DNA of 64,000 nucleotides. It comes from Microbispora catharanthi. GTDB lineage: Bacteria; Actinomycetota; Actinomycetes; Streptosporangiales; Streptosporangiaceae. This document shows positions 52,207 through 62,300 of the stretch, piece after piece. Every line of letters begins with the position of its first letter. The first letter of the stretch is position 1. The DNA is taken from NCBI RefSeq assembly GCF_006334915.2, contig NZ_VDMA02000001.1, forward strand, positions 1 to 64,000. The letters are read 5' to 3'. Made by a program: the position numbers and the translations under genes. Below the pieces are notes generated by a model. It worked only from the letters and a program-made list of their open reading frames with translations, ran no database searches and was not told the origin of the DNA.

Positions 52207-53670
52207 TTGAACCGCACATCATGTCCCCGACTCCGCCTCGCCGGCCGGGCCAAGGGCGTACCGACGGCAATCCTGGCCGGGGCCCTCATGATCCCCATGC
52301 TCACGGCAACCCAGGCGCAGGCGGCCGCCGACGCCACCCTGCGCACGCACGGGCATCAGGCCGCCGTCGCGCCCTGCGTCCGGCACGGGCAGGCCAACTA
52401 TCCGGTCGAGTACTACTGGAAGAACGTGGTCGGCTGGCGGCTGGGCAACGGGTCCATCTCGGTCACCACTTCACCCAGCCTGTGGGGCGGGCAGATCGCA
52501 CCAGGCGGCACCTTCACCCTCACGCTGAGGCACCACACGGCGCAGTGGCCGGCCCTGGTCAGCACCTACACCACCATGTGGGACCTGTCGTCCCTGCTGG
52601 CCAGCGCCACCGTCGTCGGACCGGTCAGCAACGGCACCCTCAGCGGCAACACTCTGAGCATCCGGTCGCCGGGCACCAAGACCGACCCGGGACCGACGGT
52701 CATCACCTTCCGCGTCAACCCCGGCACCGTCGGGCGCAGCATGACCATCCGGCCGAGTGGCATCAGCAGCGTCATCGCCTTCCCCGGCCAGCTCGGCAAC
52801 AACACCGCCGCCCCGCCCATCCAGATCGTCAGCGGACAGACCATCTCGCCCACCAAGGCCGCCGACGACACCGCCTCCACCACGGAGAACACGGCTGTCA
52901 CCGTACCCGTGCTGGCCAACGACACCGGAGCGTCACCGACGATCAGCGGTGTCACCCAGCCCGCCTACGGCAATGTGACCATCTCGGGCGACAAGCTGAT
53001 CTACACCCCGGACAAGGATCGCGCCGGCACCGACACCTTCACCTACACCATCGACACCGCCTGCGGCACCAGCACCGCCACCGTCGCCGTCGCCGTGGCC
53101 TGCACCCGCGAGCCCGTCAACCTGGTCAACGGCAGCTTCGAGACACCTGCCGTGAGTCGCTACGACTGGAACATCCCCGACGCCTCCACCAACCCCGGCG
53201 TCGGCTGGCGCACCACCGCCTCCGACCGCAAGCTGGAGTTCTGGAACAGCTCCAGTGGCGTCCCGGCCGCCGACGGCCAGCAGTTCGCCGAACTCAACGC
53301 CAATGAGCGCTCCACGCTCTACCAGGACGTCCCCACCGTTCCCGGGACCGTGATGACCTGGTCGCTGTATCACCGTGGCCGGGCGGGAACCGACGTGATG
53401 CGGGTCCTCGTCGGCGCGCCGGGTGCCACCACCGCGCAGACTCCCGACGGGGCCACCTCCCCGGACATCTCCGACGGCAACACCGCATGGGGTCACTACA
53501 CCGGCACCTATGTCGTGCCTGCGGGACAGACCGTTACCCGTTTCGCCTTCGAATCGGTATCGGCTGCCGGTGGGAACCCGGCGATCGGCAACTTCCTCGA
53601 CGGCGTCGTCTTCAAGACGCCGTCCTGCCTGCCCATGTCCGGCGAGGCGACGTCCAAGAACGGGAACTGA
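52207..53670 (+). CDS. Secreted multidomain adhesin-like protein
   Basis: 487 residues if TTG 52207 is used (TGAGGA seven bases upstream); the frame is open to 52111 but that would translate the repeats. Signal peptide [20 protein letters not shown], a beta-rich domain, then a cadherin-like tandem-Ig segment ([40 protein letters not shown]) as found in bacterial surface proteins, and a C-terminal jelly-roll module ([39 protein letters not shown]) like those that bind carbohydrate. No cell-wall sorting motif. Likely an extracellular matrix or binding protein. Confidence 0.65.
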   Translation: MNRTSCPRLRLAGRAKGVPTAILAGALMIPMLTATQAQAAADATLRTHGHQAAVAPCVRHGQANYPVEYYWKNVVGWRLGNGSISVTTSPSLWGGQIAPGGTFTLTLRHHTAQWPALVSTYTTMWDLSSLLASATVVGPVSNGTLSGNTLSIRSPGTKTDPGPTVITFRVNPGTVGRSMTIRPSGISSVIAFPGQLGNNTAAPPIQIVSGQTISPTKAADDTASTTENTAVTVPVLANDTGASPTISGVTQPAYGNVTISGDKLIYTPDKDRAGTDTFTYTIDTACGTSTATVAVAVACTREPVNLVNGSFETPAVSRYDWNIPDASTNPGVGWRTTASDRKLEFWNSSSGVPAADGQQFAELNANERSTLYQDVPTVPGTVMTWSLYHRGRAGTDVMRVLVGAPGATTAQTPDGATSPDISDGNTAWGHYTGTYVVPAGQTVTRFAFESVSAAGGNPAIGNFLDGVVFKTPSCLPMSGEATSKNGN

Positions 53671-53730
53671 CGCGCCGGAGCACACTCCAGCGCTGATCAG
53701 CCGTCAGCTGGACCACAGTTGTCAGTCGGT

Positions 53731-53760
53731 CCTGCGGCCGAGGTGGGGGCCGGCCGCAGG
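53731..53760. terminator. Terminator between secreted protein and MFS genes
   Basis: CCTGCGGCCG (53731-53740) and CGGCCGCAGG (53751-53760) form a perfect 10-bp stem with a 10-nt loop in the 115-bp convergent gap. Could serve both strands. Confidence 0.7.
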
Positions 53761-53785
53761 CGCTGTCGCCGCACCACGGCCGCCG

Positions 53786-55039
53786 TCACGAACCTGCCGG
53801 CTTGCGCCGGCTCAGCGCCTCATAGGCGAGGGTGCCGGCGGCCACGAGGGCGACCACGGCACCGTAGACCAGTGAGGTTTCCCGCAGACCCTGCGTGGTG
53901 ATGGCCACCCCGGCGATCAACGCCGGGATACTGAAGGCCAGGTAGCTGACCACGTAGATCGCCGAGATCAGCGCGGCTCGCTCATGCGGTGCCGCGAGCT
54001 GGCTGACCGTCCGGAAGGCGCCGAGGTAGGCCGGCCCCCACCCGGCGCCGGCGATGAGCGCCGCCGCGACGAAGACGGTCAGCGAAGACCACGCCACGGC
54101 GACGATCAGCAGGATCGTTCCGAGGAGGAGCAGTAGCGTGCCCTCCCGCTGTAGGCGCTCCGGCGCGCGCTTCCTGAGCAGCACGGACGCCAACGCCGAG
54201 ACTGCGGCGAGCGCTCCGAGCGTGAGGCCGATCACCGCGTGGTTGTGCTCGTCGAACACTGCGGCGAGCAGTGAGGCCCCGACGGAGAAGATCAGCCCGC
54301 CGAGCATCCAGGTGGAGATCATGACGGGGGCCGCGCGCAGGAACGCACGCCTGGCCGGCGCGGGGACGAGAACCCTCGGGCGCAGCGTAGCGGCGGCGCC
54401 GGGGGTCCGCGAGACGGTTTCGGGAAGCACCGCCGTCGCGACGGCGAGGCCGATGAACGCCGCGGTGAGAACCACGAAGATCAGCCGGGTCGGGTGCGGC
54501 GCGTATTGGATCAACACACCGCTCCCGATCGTGCCGATGCTCAAGCCTCCGGTGGTGGCTGCGCTGTTGACGAGCGACCCCAGCCGCGAGCCGTCGGTGG
54601 GTTGCAGGTCGAGCAGGTACGCACCGACCACACCGACAGCGGCACCGGTCGCGAGGCCCTGGATGACGCGGGCGGCGAACAGGGCGGTGACGCCGTGCGC
54701 GCCGAGGAAGACGGCCATCGCGGCCGCTTCGGTGACCAGCGCCGCGGCGAGGACCGGGCGGCGGCCGAGGAAGTCGGAGAGCCGTCCCACCGTGAGCAGA
54801 CTGACCAGCAGTGCGAGCACGTAGACGGCGAAGATCGCCGTCAGCGTGAGGGCGCTGAAGCCGAACTCGGCCTGGTACACCGGATAGAGGGGGCTCGGGG
54901 CGCTCGAGGCGGACAGCAGGACGGCGGTGGTGCCCGCCACCAGCCAGAAGGCCGCTGCGCGCGGCAGCGCCGCGAGGCCGCGGCGTCTCACCGCCGGGGT
55001 GTCGAGGGCATGCTGTGGTTCGTGCAGGCGACTTGTCAT
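53786..55039 (-). CDS. MFS transporter, drug-efflux type
   Basis: 417 residues, twelve helices. N-terminal WLVAGTTAVLLSASSAPSPL, loop motif GRLSDFLGRRPVLAAALVTE (motif A), and RVIQGLATGAAVGVVGAYLL resembling the motif B/C region of antiporters. Preceded by a 24-bp palindrome typical of TetR operators, suggesting inducible expression, though no TetR gene is adjacent. Probable proton-coupled efflux of a small hydrophobic compound. Confidence 0.87.
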   Translation of the reverse strand: MTSRLHEPQHALDTPAVRRRGLAALPRAAAFWLVAGTTAVLLSASSAPSPLYPVYQAEFGFSALTLTAIFAVYVLALLVSLLTVGRLSDFLGRRPVLAAALVTEAAAMAVFLGAHGVTALFAARVIQGLATGAAVGVVGAYLLDLQPTDGSRLGSLVNSAATTGGLSIGTIGSGVLIQYAPHPTRLIFVVLTAAFIGLAVATAVLPETVSRTPGAAATLRPRVLVPAPARRAFLRAAPVMISTWMLGGLIFSVGASLLAAVFDEHNHAVIGLTLGALAAVSALASVLLRKRAPERLQREGTLLLLLGTILLIVAVAWSSLTVFVAAALIAGAGWGPAYLGAFRTVSQLAAPHERAALISAIYVVSYLAFSIPALIAGVAITTQGLRETSLVYGAVVALVAAGTLAYEALSRRKPAGS

Positions 55040-55057
55040 CGTGGCTCCAACCGGCCT

Positions 55058-55081
55058 ACCGTTCGAGATCTATCGAACGGT
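55058..55081. promoter_or_regulatory. Palindromic TetR-type operator upstream of MFS gene
   Basis: ACCGTTCGA-GATCTA-TCGAACGGT: a perfect 9-bp inverted repeat with 6-bp spacer starting 18 bp before the MFS start codon. A repressor bound here would block transcription of the pump. Confidence 0.75.
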
Positions 55082-55291
55082 TGTAACCGCACCGCCCCGC
55101 ATTTAGTTCCAAAAATCTCGAAATGTTCCGTCGGCGAGCGTCGCGCGAGCCGCTTCGACGGCAAGGGGGAAGGACGCGACAGGGCCGGACGTGGAGCTTC
55201 GAGGCGTCCGCGTGCCCGCGGGGTGAGCATTTTGCCGTCCGTAACGTGCCGTTCGTCAGGCGGCTGTCCGAACGCGTTACACATACGCGGC

Positions 55292-56845
55292 ATGACCTCC
55301 CTTGAGAGAAGAACGCTCCTTCGAGCGGGCATCGCGCTCGGTGGCGGCCTCGCCGTGTCGCCCGTGCTGGGCGCCGTGCCGGCGCGCGCCACGGCGTCCG
55401 CGCCCGCGTACGTCGTCTCCGGCCGGCCCGAGCTCAGCCACGGCGTGCAGAGCGGCGACGCGACGGTGGACTCGGCGGTCGTCTGGGGCCGCGCGGATCG
55501 GCCGGGGCGGCTCGTCGTCGAGTACGGCACCCGTCCGGACCTGCGGAACGCGGAGACCGTCCGGGGACCCTGGCTCACTCCGGACACCGATCTGACCGGA
55601 CGGGTGCGCCTGCGTGGACTGCCGGCGGGCCGGCGGATCCACTACCGCGTGCGAGTCGAGAACGAGCGTGGCGCGGCCGGCAAGGCGGTCGGCGGGTCGC
55701 TGGTCACCGCGCCGCGGGAGAACCAGCGCGCTGACGTGCGATTCGTGTGGTCCGGGGACATCGTCGGCCAGGGCTGGGGGATCAACCCGGACATCGGCGG
55801 CATGACCATCTTCGAGGAGATGCGCCGCGTGCGCCCGGACTTCTTCCTGTGCAGCGGCGACACCGTCTACTCCGACGGCCCGCTCGCCGAGAGCGTGGCG
55901 CTGCCGGACGGCCGGGTTTGGCGCAATGTCACGACCCCGGAGAAGTCCAAGGTCGCGGAGACGCTCGCCGAGTACCGCGGGCAGTTCGCGTACAACCTGC
56001 TGGACGCCAACTACCGTGCGCTGGCCGCCGAGGTGGCGCAGATCAACCAGTGGGACGACCACGAGGTTCGCAACAACTGGTACCCCGGCCAGATCCTCGA
56101 CGACGCCCGTTACACCGAGAAGAACGTCGACGTGCTCGCCGCCCGCGCCCGGCAGGCCTTCCACGAGTGGGTGCCCATCGGCGACGACCGGGTCTACCGC
56201 ACACTGTCCTACGGCCGCCACCTGGACGTCTTCGTCCTGGACATGCGGACCTACAAGGACCCCAACGACGACAACCGCTACGCCGACCCGCGCCGCGGCC
56301 TGCTCGGCGACCAGCAGCGACGCTGGCTGATCGACGGCTTGAGCAGGAGCCGTGCGACCTGGAAGGTCATCGCGGCCGACCTGCCACTCGGCCTCGTGGT
56401 CCCCGACGGGGCCACGGCGCAGGAGGGAGTGGCCCAGGGCGACCCGGGCACGCCGCTCGGGCGCGAGCTGGAGTTCGCCGAGGTGCTGCGCACGGCTCAG
56501 CGGCGCGGCGTGCGCGGGATCGTGTTCGTCACCGCCGATGTGCACTACACCGCCGCGCACTACTACGACCCCGCACGCGCGGCTTTCACGGACTTCGACC
56601 CGTTCTGGGAGTTCGTCTCCGGTCCGCTCAACGCCGGTGCGTTCGGGCCCAACGCGCTCGACGGCACGTTTGGACCCCGCGCCGAGTTCGTACACGCTCC
56701 GCCGCAGGCGAACGCATCCCCGATGGAGGGCTTCCAGCACTTCGGCGAGATCCAGATCGACGGCCCGAGCGGCGACCTGACGGTACGCCTGCGCGACGCC
56801 CGATCCGCGGTGCTGTGGAGCACGACGCTGCGCCCCGAGCGCTGA
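55292..56845 (+). CDS. phoD: Tat-exported PhoD-type alkaline phosphatase
   Basis: 517 residues from ATG 55292. Twin-arginine signal LERRTLLRAGIALGGGLAV; N-terminal fibronectin-like PhoD_N domain (LSHGVQSGDATVDSAVVWGR); catalytic domain with DVRFVWSGDIVGQGWGINPD, FFLCSGDTVYSDGP, QINQWDDHEVRNNWYPG and FVTADVHYTAAHYYDP as metal ligands. PhoD enzymes are exported phosphodi/monoesterases using iron and calcium. No clear PHO box was confirmed upstream. Followed by a large terminator hairpin. Confidence 0.9.
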   Translation: MTSLERRTLLRAGIALGGGLAVSPVLGAVPARATASAPAYVVSGRPELSHGVQSGDATVDSAVVWGRADRPGRLVVEYGTRPDLRNAETVRGPWLTPDTDLTGRVRLRGLPAGRRIHYRVRVENERGAAGKAVGGSLVTAPRENQRADVRFVWSGDIVGQGWGINPDIGGMTIFEEMRRVRPDFFLCSGDTVYSDGPLAESVALPDGRVWRNVTTPEKSKVAETLAEYRGQFAYNLLDANYRALAAEVAQINQWDDHEVRNNWYPGQILDDARYTEKNVDVLAARARQAFHEWVPIGDDRVYRTLSYGRHLDVFVLDMRTYKDPNDDNRYADPRRGLLGDQQRRWLIDGLSRSRATWKVIAADLPLGLVVPDGATAQEGVAQGDPGTPLGRELEFAEVLRTAQRRGVRGIVFVTADVHYTAAHYYDPARAAFTDFDPFWEFVSGPLNAGAFGPNALDGTFGPRAEFVHAPPQANASPMEGFQHFGEIQIDGPSGDLTVRLRDARSAVLWSTTLRPER

Positions 56846-56879
56846 CCGGAGCAGAGCCGCGCGGCGACTCGCCTCACCG

Positions 56880-56926
56880 CTGACCGGACCCGCACAGGCC
56901 CTCCGGGGCCTGTCGGGTCCGGTCAG
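56880..56926. terminator. Large bidirectional terminator hairpin
   Basis: CTGACCGGACCCG…ACAGGCC (56880-56900) pairs with GGCCTGT…CGGGTCCGGTCAG (56907-56926), 20 bp with one bulged C and a 6-nt loop, between the convergent phoD and TPP-enzyme genes. Confidence 0.85.
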
Positions 56927-56972
56927 TGACGTCCACGTACGGGTATCGCGGCTCCAGCTGAGGGCACGACCC

Positions 56973-58739
56973 TCACGACAGCAGCTGGTTGATCTTGTCG
57001 CGGGCGACGGTGGCGAGGGTGCCGACCTTGTGCGGCTGGCCGTGCAGGAACGCCTCGGTGAAGTGCTTGGCCTGCTCGTACTTGACCTTGCCCGGCATCG
57101 GCGGCTCGTTGGGATTGACGTCGCAGTCCACCAGGGCCGGCCCGTCGTGCGCCAGGGCCTCGCGGATCGCGCCCGGCAGGTCCTTCGGGTCCTTGATCTT
57201 CGCGCCGTACGCCCCGCAGGCGCGGGCCCAGGCGGAGAAGTCGGCCTCGGGCTGCCGGTGCCGCACGGCGTACTCGGGGTAGCCGAGGATGATCTGCTCC
57301 CACAGGATCTGCCCGTAGCTGTTGTTGTTGTTGACCACGACCTTGATGGGCAGATCGTGCCGCACGGCGGTGAGGAAGTCGGCCATGAGCATGGCGAAGC
57401 CCCCGTCGCCCACGAAGGCGATCACCTGGCGGCCGGGGAAGGCGTGCTGCATCCCGATGGCGTACGGCAGGCCCGGGGCCATCGTGGCGAGGTTGCCCGA
57501 CAGGTAGAACTCACGCCCGCCGCGGATCGTCCAGTGCCGCGCGGCCCACGTCGCGATGGTCCCGGAGTCGCAGGTCAGGATGGCGTCGCCGGAGGCCGCC
57601 TCGTCGACGCAGCCCATGAGGTACTGCGGTGCGATGGGGTCGCGCGAGGGGTCCTGCAGCGCCTTCATGTCCTCCCGCCAGGCGTCCATCTTGCGCTGGT
57701 ACTTCTCCAGGAACGACCGGTCCTTCGCCGGTTCGAGCATGGGCAGCAGCGCCTGCAACGCCAGTTTGGCGTCGGCGGCGACCGGGGCCTGCGTCGGCCG
57801 GCGGATGCCGAGCAGGGTGGGGTCGGCGTCGATCTGCACCACCCGGGCCTGCCCCTCGGGCGGCAGGAACTTCCCGTAGGGGAAGGACGTGCCGACCATG
57901 AACAGCGTGTCGCACTCCTCCATGAGCTCCTCGCTCGGCGCGGTGCCGAGCAGGCCGAGCCCGCCGGTGGTGAGCGGGTGGTCGTCGGGCACCACGAACT
58001 TGCCGGGCAGGCTCTTGACGATGGGGCTGGCCAGCCTGTCGGCGACCGCCAGCACCTCCTCGCGGGCATGCCGTGCGCCGACGCCGACGAGCATGGCGAT
58101 CTTCTGGCCCTGCCGCAGCACCTCGGCCGCCCTGGTCAGGTCCTCCTCGACCGGCCGCAGCGGCGGGAGAGAACAGGTCGTCAGGCTCGCGGGCGGGGTG
58201 CCGGGGCCGACATGACGGTACGGGTCCTCGCTGGCGGGCGCCACCTGGATGTCGTTGGGGAAGGTCAGGTGCGACACCGTCCGCTTGGTCAGCGCGTTGC
58301 GCACCGCGAGGTCGACCACGCCGGGCATCTGCTGCGGATTGGTGACCATCAGGTTGTAGGCGGCCAGGTCCTGGTAGAGGCGGTCGAGGTGGACCTCCTG
58401 CTGGTAGTGGGTCCCCAGCACCGAGGTCTCCTGCATGCCGGTCAGGGCCAGCACGGGCACGTGGTCGAGCTTGGCGTCGTACAGGCCGTTCAGCAGGTGG
58501 ATGGCGCCCGGCCCGGAGGTCGCGGCGCACACGCCCAGACGGCCGGTCGCCTTCGCGTAACCGGTCGCCATGAAGGCAGCGGCCTCCTCGTGGTGCACCA
58601 GGATGAACCGCAGCTTCTCCCGGTGCCGGCGGAAGCCCTCCATCAGGCCGTTGATCCCGTCACCGGGGAGCCCGAAGATCGTGTCGACCCCCCACTCCAC
58701 CAGCCGCCGGGCCAGGCTCTCACCCACGATCTCGGTCAT
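56973..58739 (-). CDS. Pyruvate oxidase-like thiamine diphosphate enzyme
   Basis: 588 residues, three-domain PoxB/acetolactate-synthase fold. N-terminal Pyr domain: VDTIFGLPGDGINGLMEGFR and catalytic Glu in LVHHEEAAAFMATGYAKATG; central domain GARHAREEVLAVADRLASP; C-terminal PP domain with FVGDGGFAMLMADFLTAVRH and VVVNNNNSYGQILWE (GDG-X~26-NN ThDP/Mg motif). Likely decarboxylates pyruvate to acetate with quinone or oxygen as acceptor. The damaged relative at 62456 lacks the last domain. Confidence 0.87.
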   Translation of the reverse strand: MTEIVGESLARRLVEWGVDTIFGLPGDGINGLMEGFRRHREKLRFILVHHEEAAAFMATGYAKATGRLGVCAATSGPGAIHLLNGLYDAKLDHVPVLALTGMQETSVLGTHYQQEVHLDRLYQDLAAYNLMVTNPQQMPGVVDLAVRNALTKRTVSHLTFPNDIQVAPASEDPYRHVGPGTPPASLTTCSLPPLRPVEEDLTRAAEVLRQGQKIAMLVGVGARHAREEVLAVADRLASPIVKSLPGKFVVPDDHPLTTGGLGLLGTAPSEELMEECDTLFMVGTSFPYGKFLPPEGQARVVQIDADPTLLGIRRPTQAPVAADAKLALQALLPMLEPAKDRSFLEKYQRKMDAWREDMKALQDPSRDPIAPQYLMGCVDEAASGDAILTCDSGTIATWAARHWTIRGGREFYLSGNLATMAPGLPYAIGMQHAFPGRQVIAFVGDGGFAMLMADFLTAVRHDLPIKVVVNNNNSYGQILWEQIILGYPEYAVRHRQPEADFSAWARACGAYGAKIKDPKDLPGAIREALAHDGPALVDCDVNPNEPPMPGKVKYEQAKHFTEAFLHGQPHKVGTLATVARDKINQLLS

Positions 58740-58793
58740 GTCCGCCTCCGATCGACATCAGCCGTACGGGAGCCCCGGCGTCCGCGTGTGCCT

Positions 58794-59027
58794 TCAGCGG
58801 CCCCGCGCTCTGCGTCCCTCGGCCGGCGCGGTCCGGTGACCGCTCCGCCAGCCGAGGGCGTACGCGGCGACGAGGCCGGCGGCGACGGCGAGCGGCTTCG
58901 GGGACGACACCGCGGACTTCAGCTGTTTCACGCCGCCCTTCGGGTCGGCCACGGCGCCCGCGACGCTGCCGATCGCCGACGCCAGTTTGTCGCCCGCGCT
59001 CTTCACCGCGTTGCTCTGCACGTTCAT
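58794..59027 (-). CDS. Small membrane-associated protein (77 aa)
   Basis: Starts NVQSNAVKSAGDKLASAIGS (ATG 59027 with CCGGAG seven bases upstream; ATG 59042 possible). A Lys-rich amphipathic half is followed by a hydrophobic helix KPLAVAAGLVAAYALGWRSG and a basic tail. Similar small proteins with unknown role accompany stress or membrane genes in actinobacteria. Lies 55 bp beyond the TPP-enzyme start, same strand, so it could share its promoter region. Confidence 0.55.
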   Translation of the reverse strand: MNVQSNAVKSAGDKLASAIGSVAGAVADPKGGVKQLKSAVSSPKPLAVAAGLVAAYALGWRSGHRTAPAEGRRARGR

Positions 59028-59304
59028 GATCGACTCCGGCATCGAACGACTCACGGCATCCGAACGGCTCGCCCGACGAGCCCTTCCCGGCCCCCGAACG
59101 CGTAAACGACGCCGCAGGTCACGGCGGCTTTGTGCGCAGCAGACCCGCGTATCGCACGGCCCGCATGGGCGAATCCCCGCCGCGCTTTTACCCGCTCCCG
59201 CGGTCCTGCCCGCGCTCGGCGGGAAGGGTCGCGCGAGAGGCCGCCGCGGCAGACCGCCGTCAGGCCACACGCGTCCGGCCGGCGAGATCCGCGAGGAGGC
59301 GGAC

Positions 59305-62300
59305 ATGACCCGTGTCTTCCCGAGACCGGAGCCGTCGGCGCCGCCCCGCGCGTGGCCGGGCGCGGCGGAGGACAGGAACCCGCCGCCGCCTCCGTACGCC
59401 GAGGAGCTGCGCGACCGGCTGGGCGAGGCCATCGCGGGCGAGGTCAGGTTCGGCGGCGGCGACCGGGCCATGTACGCCTACGACGCGTCCGTCTACCGGC
59501 AGGTGCCGGTCGGCGTGGTGACGCCGAGGGACGCCGCCGACGTCGAGGCCGCGCTGGAGGTGTGCCGCCGCTTCGGCGCTCCCGTGCTCGCCCGCGGCTG
59601 CGGCACCTCGCTGACCGGACAGACCGTCAACGGGGCCGTGGTGTTCGACTTCACCCGCCATATGGACCGCATCGCCGAGCTCACCCCCATGCGGCATACC
59701 GCGCGGGTGCAGCCCGGCGTCGTCTGCGACCGGCTCAGGGACGCCGCCGCACCGTACGGCCTGACCTTCGGCCCGGACCCCGCGACCCACGACCACGCGA
59801 CGATCGGCGGCATGGTCGGCAACAACTCCTGCGGCACCCACTCGCTGACGGCGGGCAAGACCGTCGACAACATCGAGGAACTGGAGATCGTCACCTACGA
59901 CGGCACCCGCATGCGGGTGGGCGCCACCGGCGAGGACGAGCTGGAGTGTGTCATCGCGGCCGGTGGACGGCGCGGCGCGATCTACGCCGGGCTGCGCCAC
60001 ATCCGCGACACCTACGCCGACGCGATCCGCCGGGGCCTGCCCGACATCCCCCGCCGGGTGTCCGGCTACAACCTCGACGCGCTGCTTCCCGAGAACGGCT
60101 TCCACGTCGCGCGGGCGCTGGTGGGCTCGGAGGGCACGCTGGCGCTGACCCTCGACGCGACCTGCCGGCTGGTGCGGCTGCCGCCCCGCCGCGCGCTCGT
60201 CGTGCTCGGCTACCCCGACATCCCCTCCTCCGGCGACGACGTGCCCTGGCTGCTGCGGTTCGGGGCCATCGGGCTGGAGTTCACCAGCCGCCACGTCGTG
60301 ACCAACCTCCAGGCCAAGGGCTTCCGCTTCGGCGGCGAGGACCTGCTGCCGCCCGGCCGGGCGTGGCTGCTCATGGAGTTCGGCGGCGAGACCCAGCGCG
60401 AGGCCGACGCGCGGGCCGCGCGGCTGGTCCGGGCCGTACGATCGCGCCCGCACGGCCCGAGCTGCACGTTCTACGACGACCCGGCCGACGAGACCGCGGT
60501 GTGGGAGATCCGGCGCCACTCCGCCGGCACGGCCCGCATGCCCCTCGGGCTCGGCGGCCACGGCGGCTGGCCCAACTGGGAGGACGCCGCCGTCCACCCG
60601 GACGTCCTCGGGCCCTACCTGCGCGACTTCCTCCGCCTGCTCGACCGGCACGGCTACGACGCCGTCTTCTACGGCCACTGGGGCCAGGGATGCGTCCACA
60701 GCCGCATCGACTTCGACCTGCGCACCCTCGACGGCGTCCGGGCCTTCCGGCGGTTCATGGAGGAGGCCGCCGACCTCGTCGTCGCGTACGGCGGGTCGCT
60801 GTCGGGGGAGCACGGGGACGGGCACGGGCGGGCCGAGCTGTGGCCGCGCATGTTCCCGCCCGAGCTGATGCGGGCCTTCGAGGAGTTCAAGCGCGTCTGG
60901 GACCCCGACGGCCGGATGAACCCGCACAAGCTCATCGACCCCTACCCGCTGGACGCGCACCTGCGTGAGGGCCCGGCGTACCGCCCGCGGGACCTGGAGC
61001 ACGTCTTCGGCTACCCGCTCGACGGCGGCAGCTTCACCGAGGCGGCCGACCGCTGCTTCGGGGTGGGCAAGTGCCGCCACCTGTCCGGCGGGGTGATGTG
61101 CCCGAGCTTCATGGTGACCCGCGAGGAGAAGCACTCCACCCGGGGCCGGGCCCGGCTGCTGCAGGAGATGGCCGAGAGCGCGGGCCCCGTCGAGGGCCGC
61201 TGGCGCAGCGAGGCCGTACGCGAGGCACTCGACCTCTGCCTGGCCTGCAAGGGATGCAGGAGCGACTGCCCGGTGCAGGTGGACATGGCCACCTACAAGG
61301 CCGAGTTCCTCCACCACTACTACGCCGGCCGGCCGCGGCCCCGGCAGGCGTACGCGCTGGGGCTCATCGACGTGTGGGCCCGGCTGGCCGCGCGCGTCCC
61401 GCGCCTGGCCAACGCCGTCACCCATGCGCCGGCGCTCGGCCGGCTGGTGAAGCTGGCCGCCGGGATCGCGCCCGAGCGTGACACGCCGCGCTTCGCGCCC
61501 CGCACGTTCCGCCGCGTGATGGCCGGCCACGTGCCGCGCAACCCGGGCGGGCCGCCCGTCCTGCTGTGGCCGGACACCTTCACCGAGCACTTCCAGCCGG
61601 AGGTGGGGGTCGCGGCCGTTGACGTCCTGGAGGCCGCCGGGTTCCACGTCATCGTGCCCGAGGGCCCGCTGTGCTGCGGCCGCCCGCTGTACGACTACGG
61701 GATGCTCACGCTCGCACGGCGCTACCTGCGCCGGGTGCTCGACGCGGTCGGCCCGCTCGTCGAGGCCGGGATCCCGGTGGTCGGCCTGGAGCCGAGCTGC
61801 CTGGCCGTCTTCCGCGACGAGCTGACCAACCTGCTGCCCGACGACCTCGACGCGCGGCGGCTGCACGCCGGCAGCTACCTGCTGTCGGAGTTCCTCACGC
61901 GGCACGCGCCGGGCTGGCCGCCGCCCCGGCTGCGGCGCGAGGCGCTCGTCCAGGTGCACTGTCACCACCACGCGGTGATGGGTTTCGAGGCCGAGCGCGC
62001 GCTGCTGCGCGACATGGGGCTGGACGTGGAGATCCCGGACTCCGGATGCTGCGGCATGGCCGGCAGCTTCGGCTACGAGGCCGGCGAGCACTACGCGGTG
62101 TCGATGGCGGCGGGGGAGCGGGTGCTGCTCCCGAAGGTGCGCGCCGCCGACCCCGGCACCCTGATCGTCGCCGACGGGTTCAGCTGCCGGGGCCAGATCG
62201 CCGCCGGCACCGGCCGCAGACCCCTGCACCTGGCCCAGGTGCTCGCGCTCGCGATCCGCGAGGGCGAACTCGGGCCCGCCGGCCACACCGTCGACAGCGC

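Noticed and set aside
55230-55285. Possible PHO box upstream of phoD (GTTCGTC…)
   Set aside because: Only a loose match to the 11-bp PHO direct repeats; spacing and sequence not convincing.
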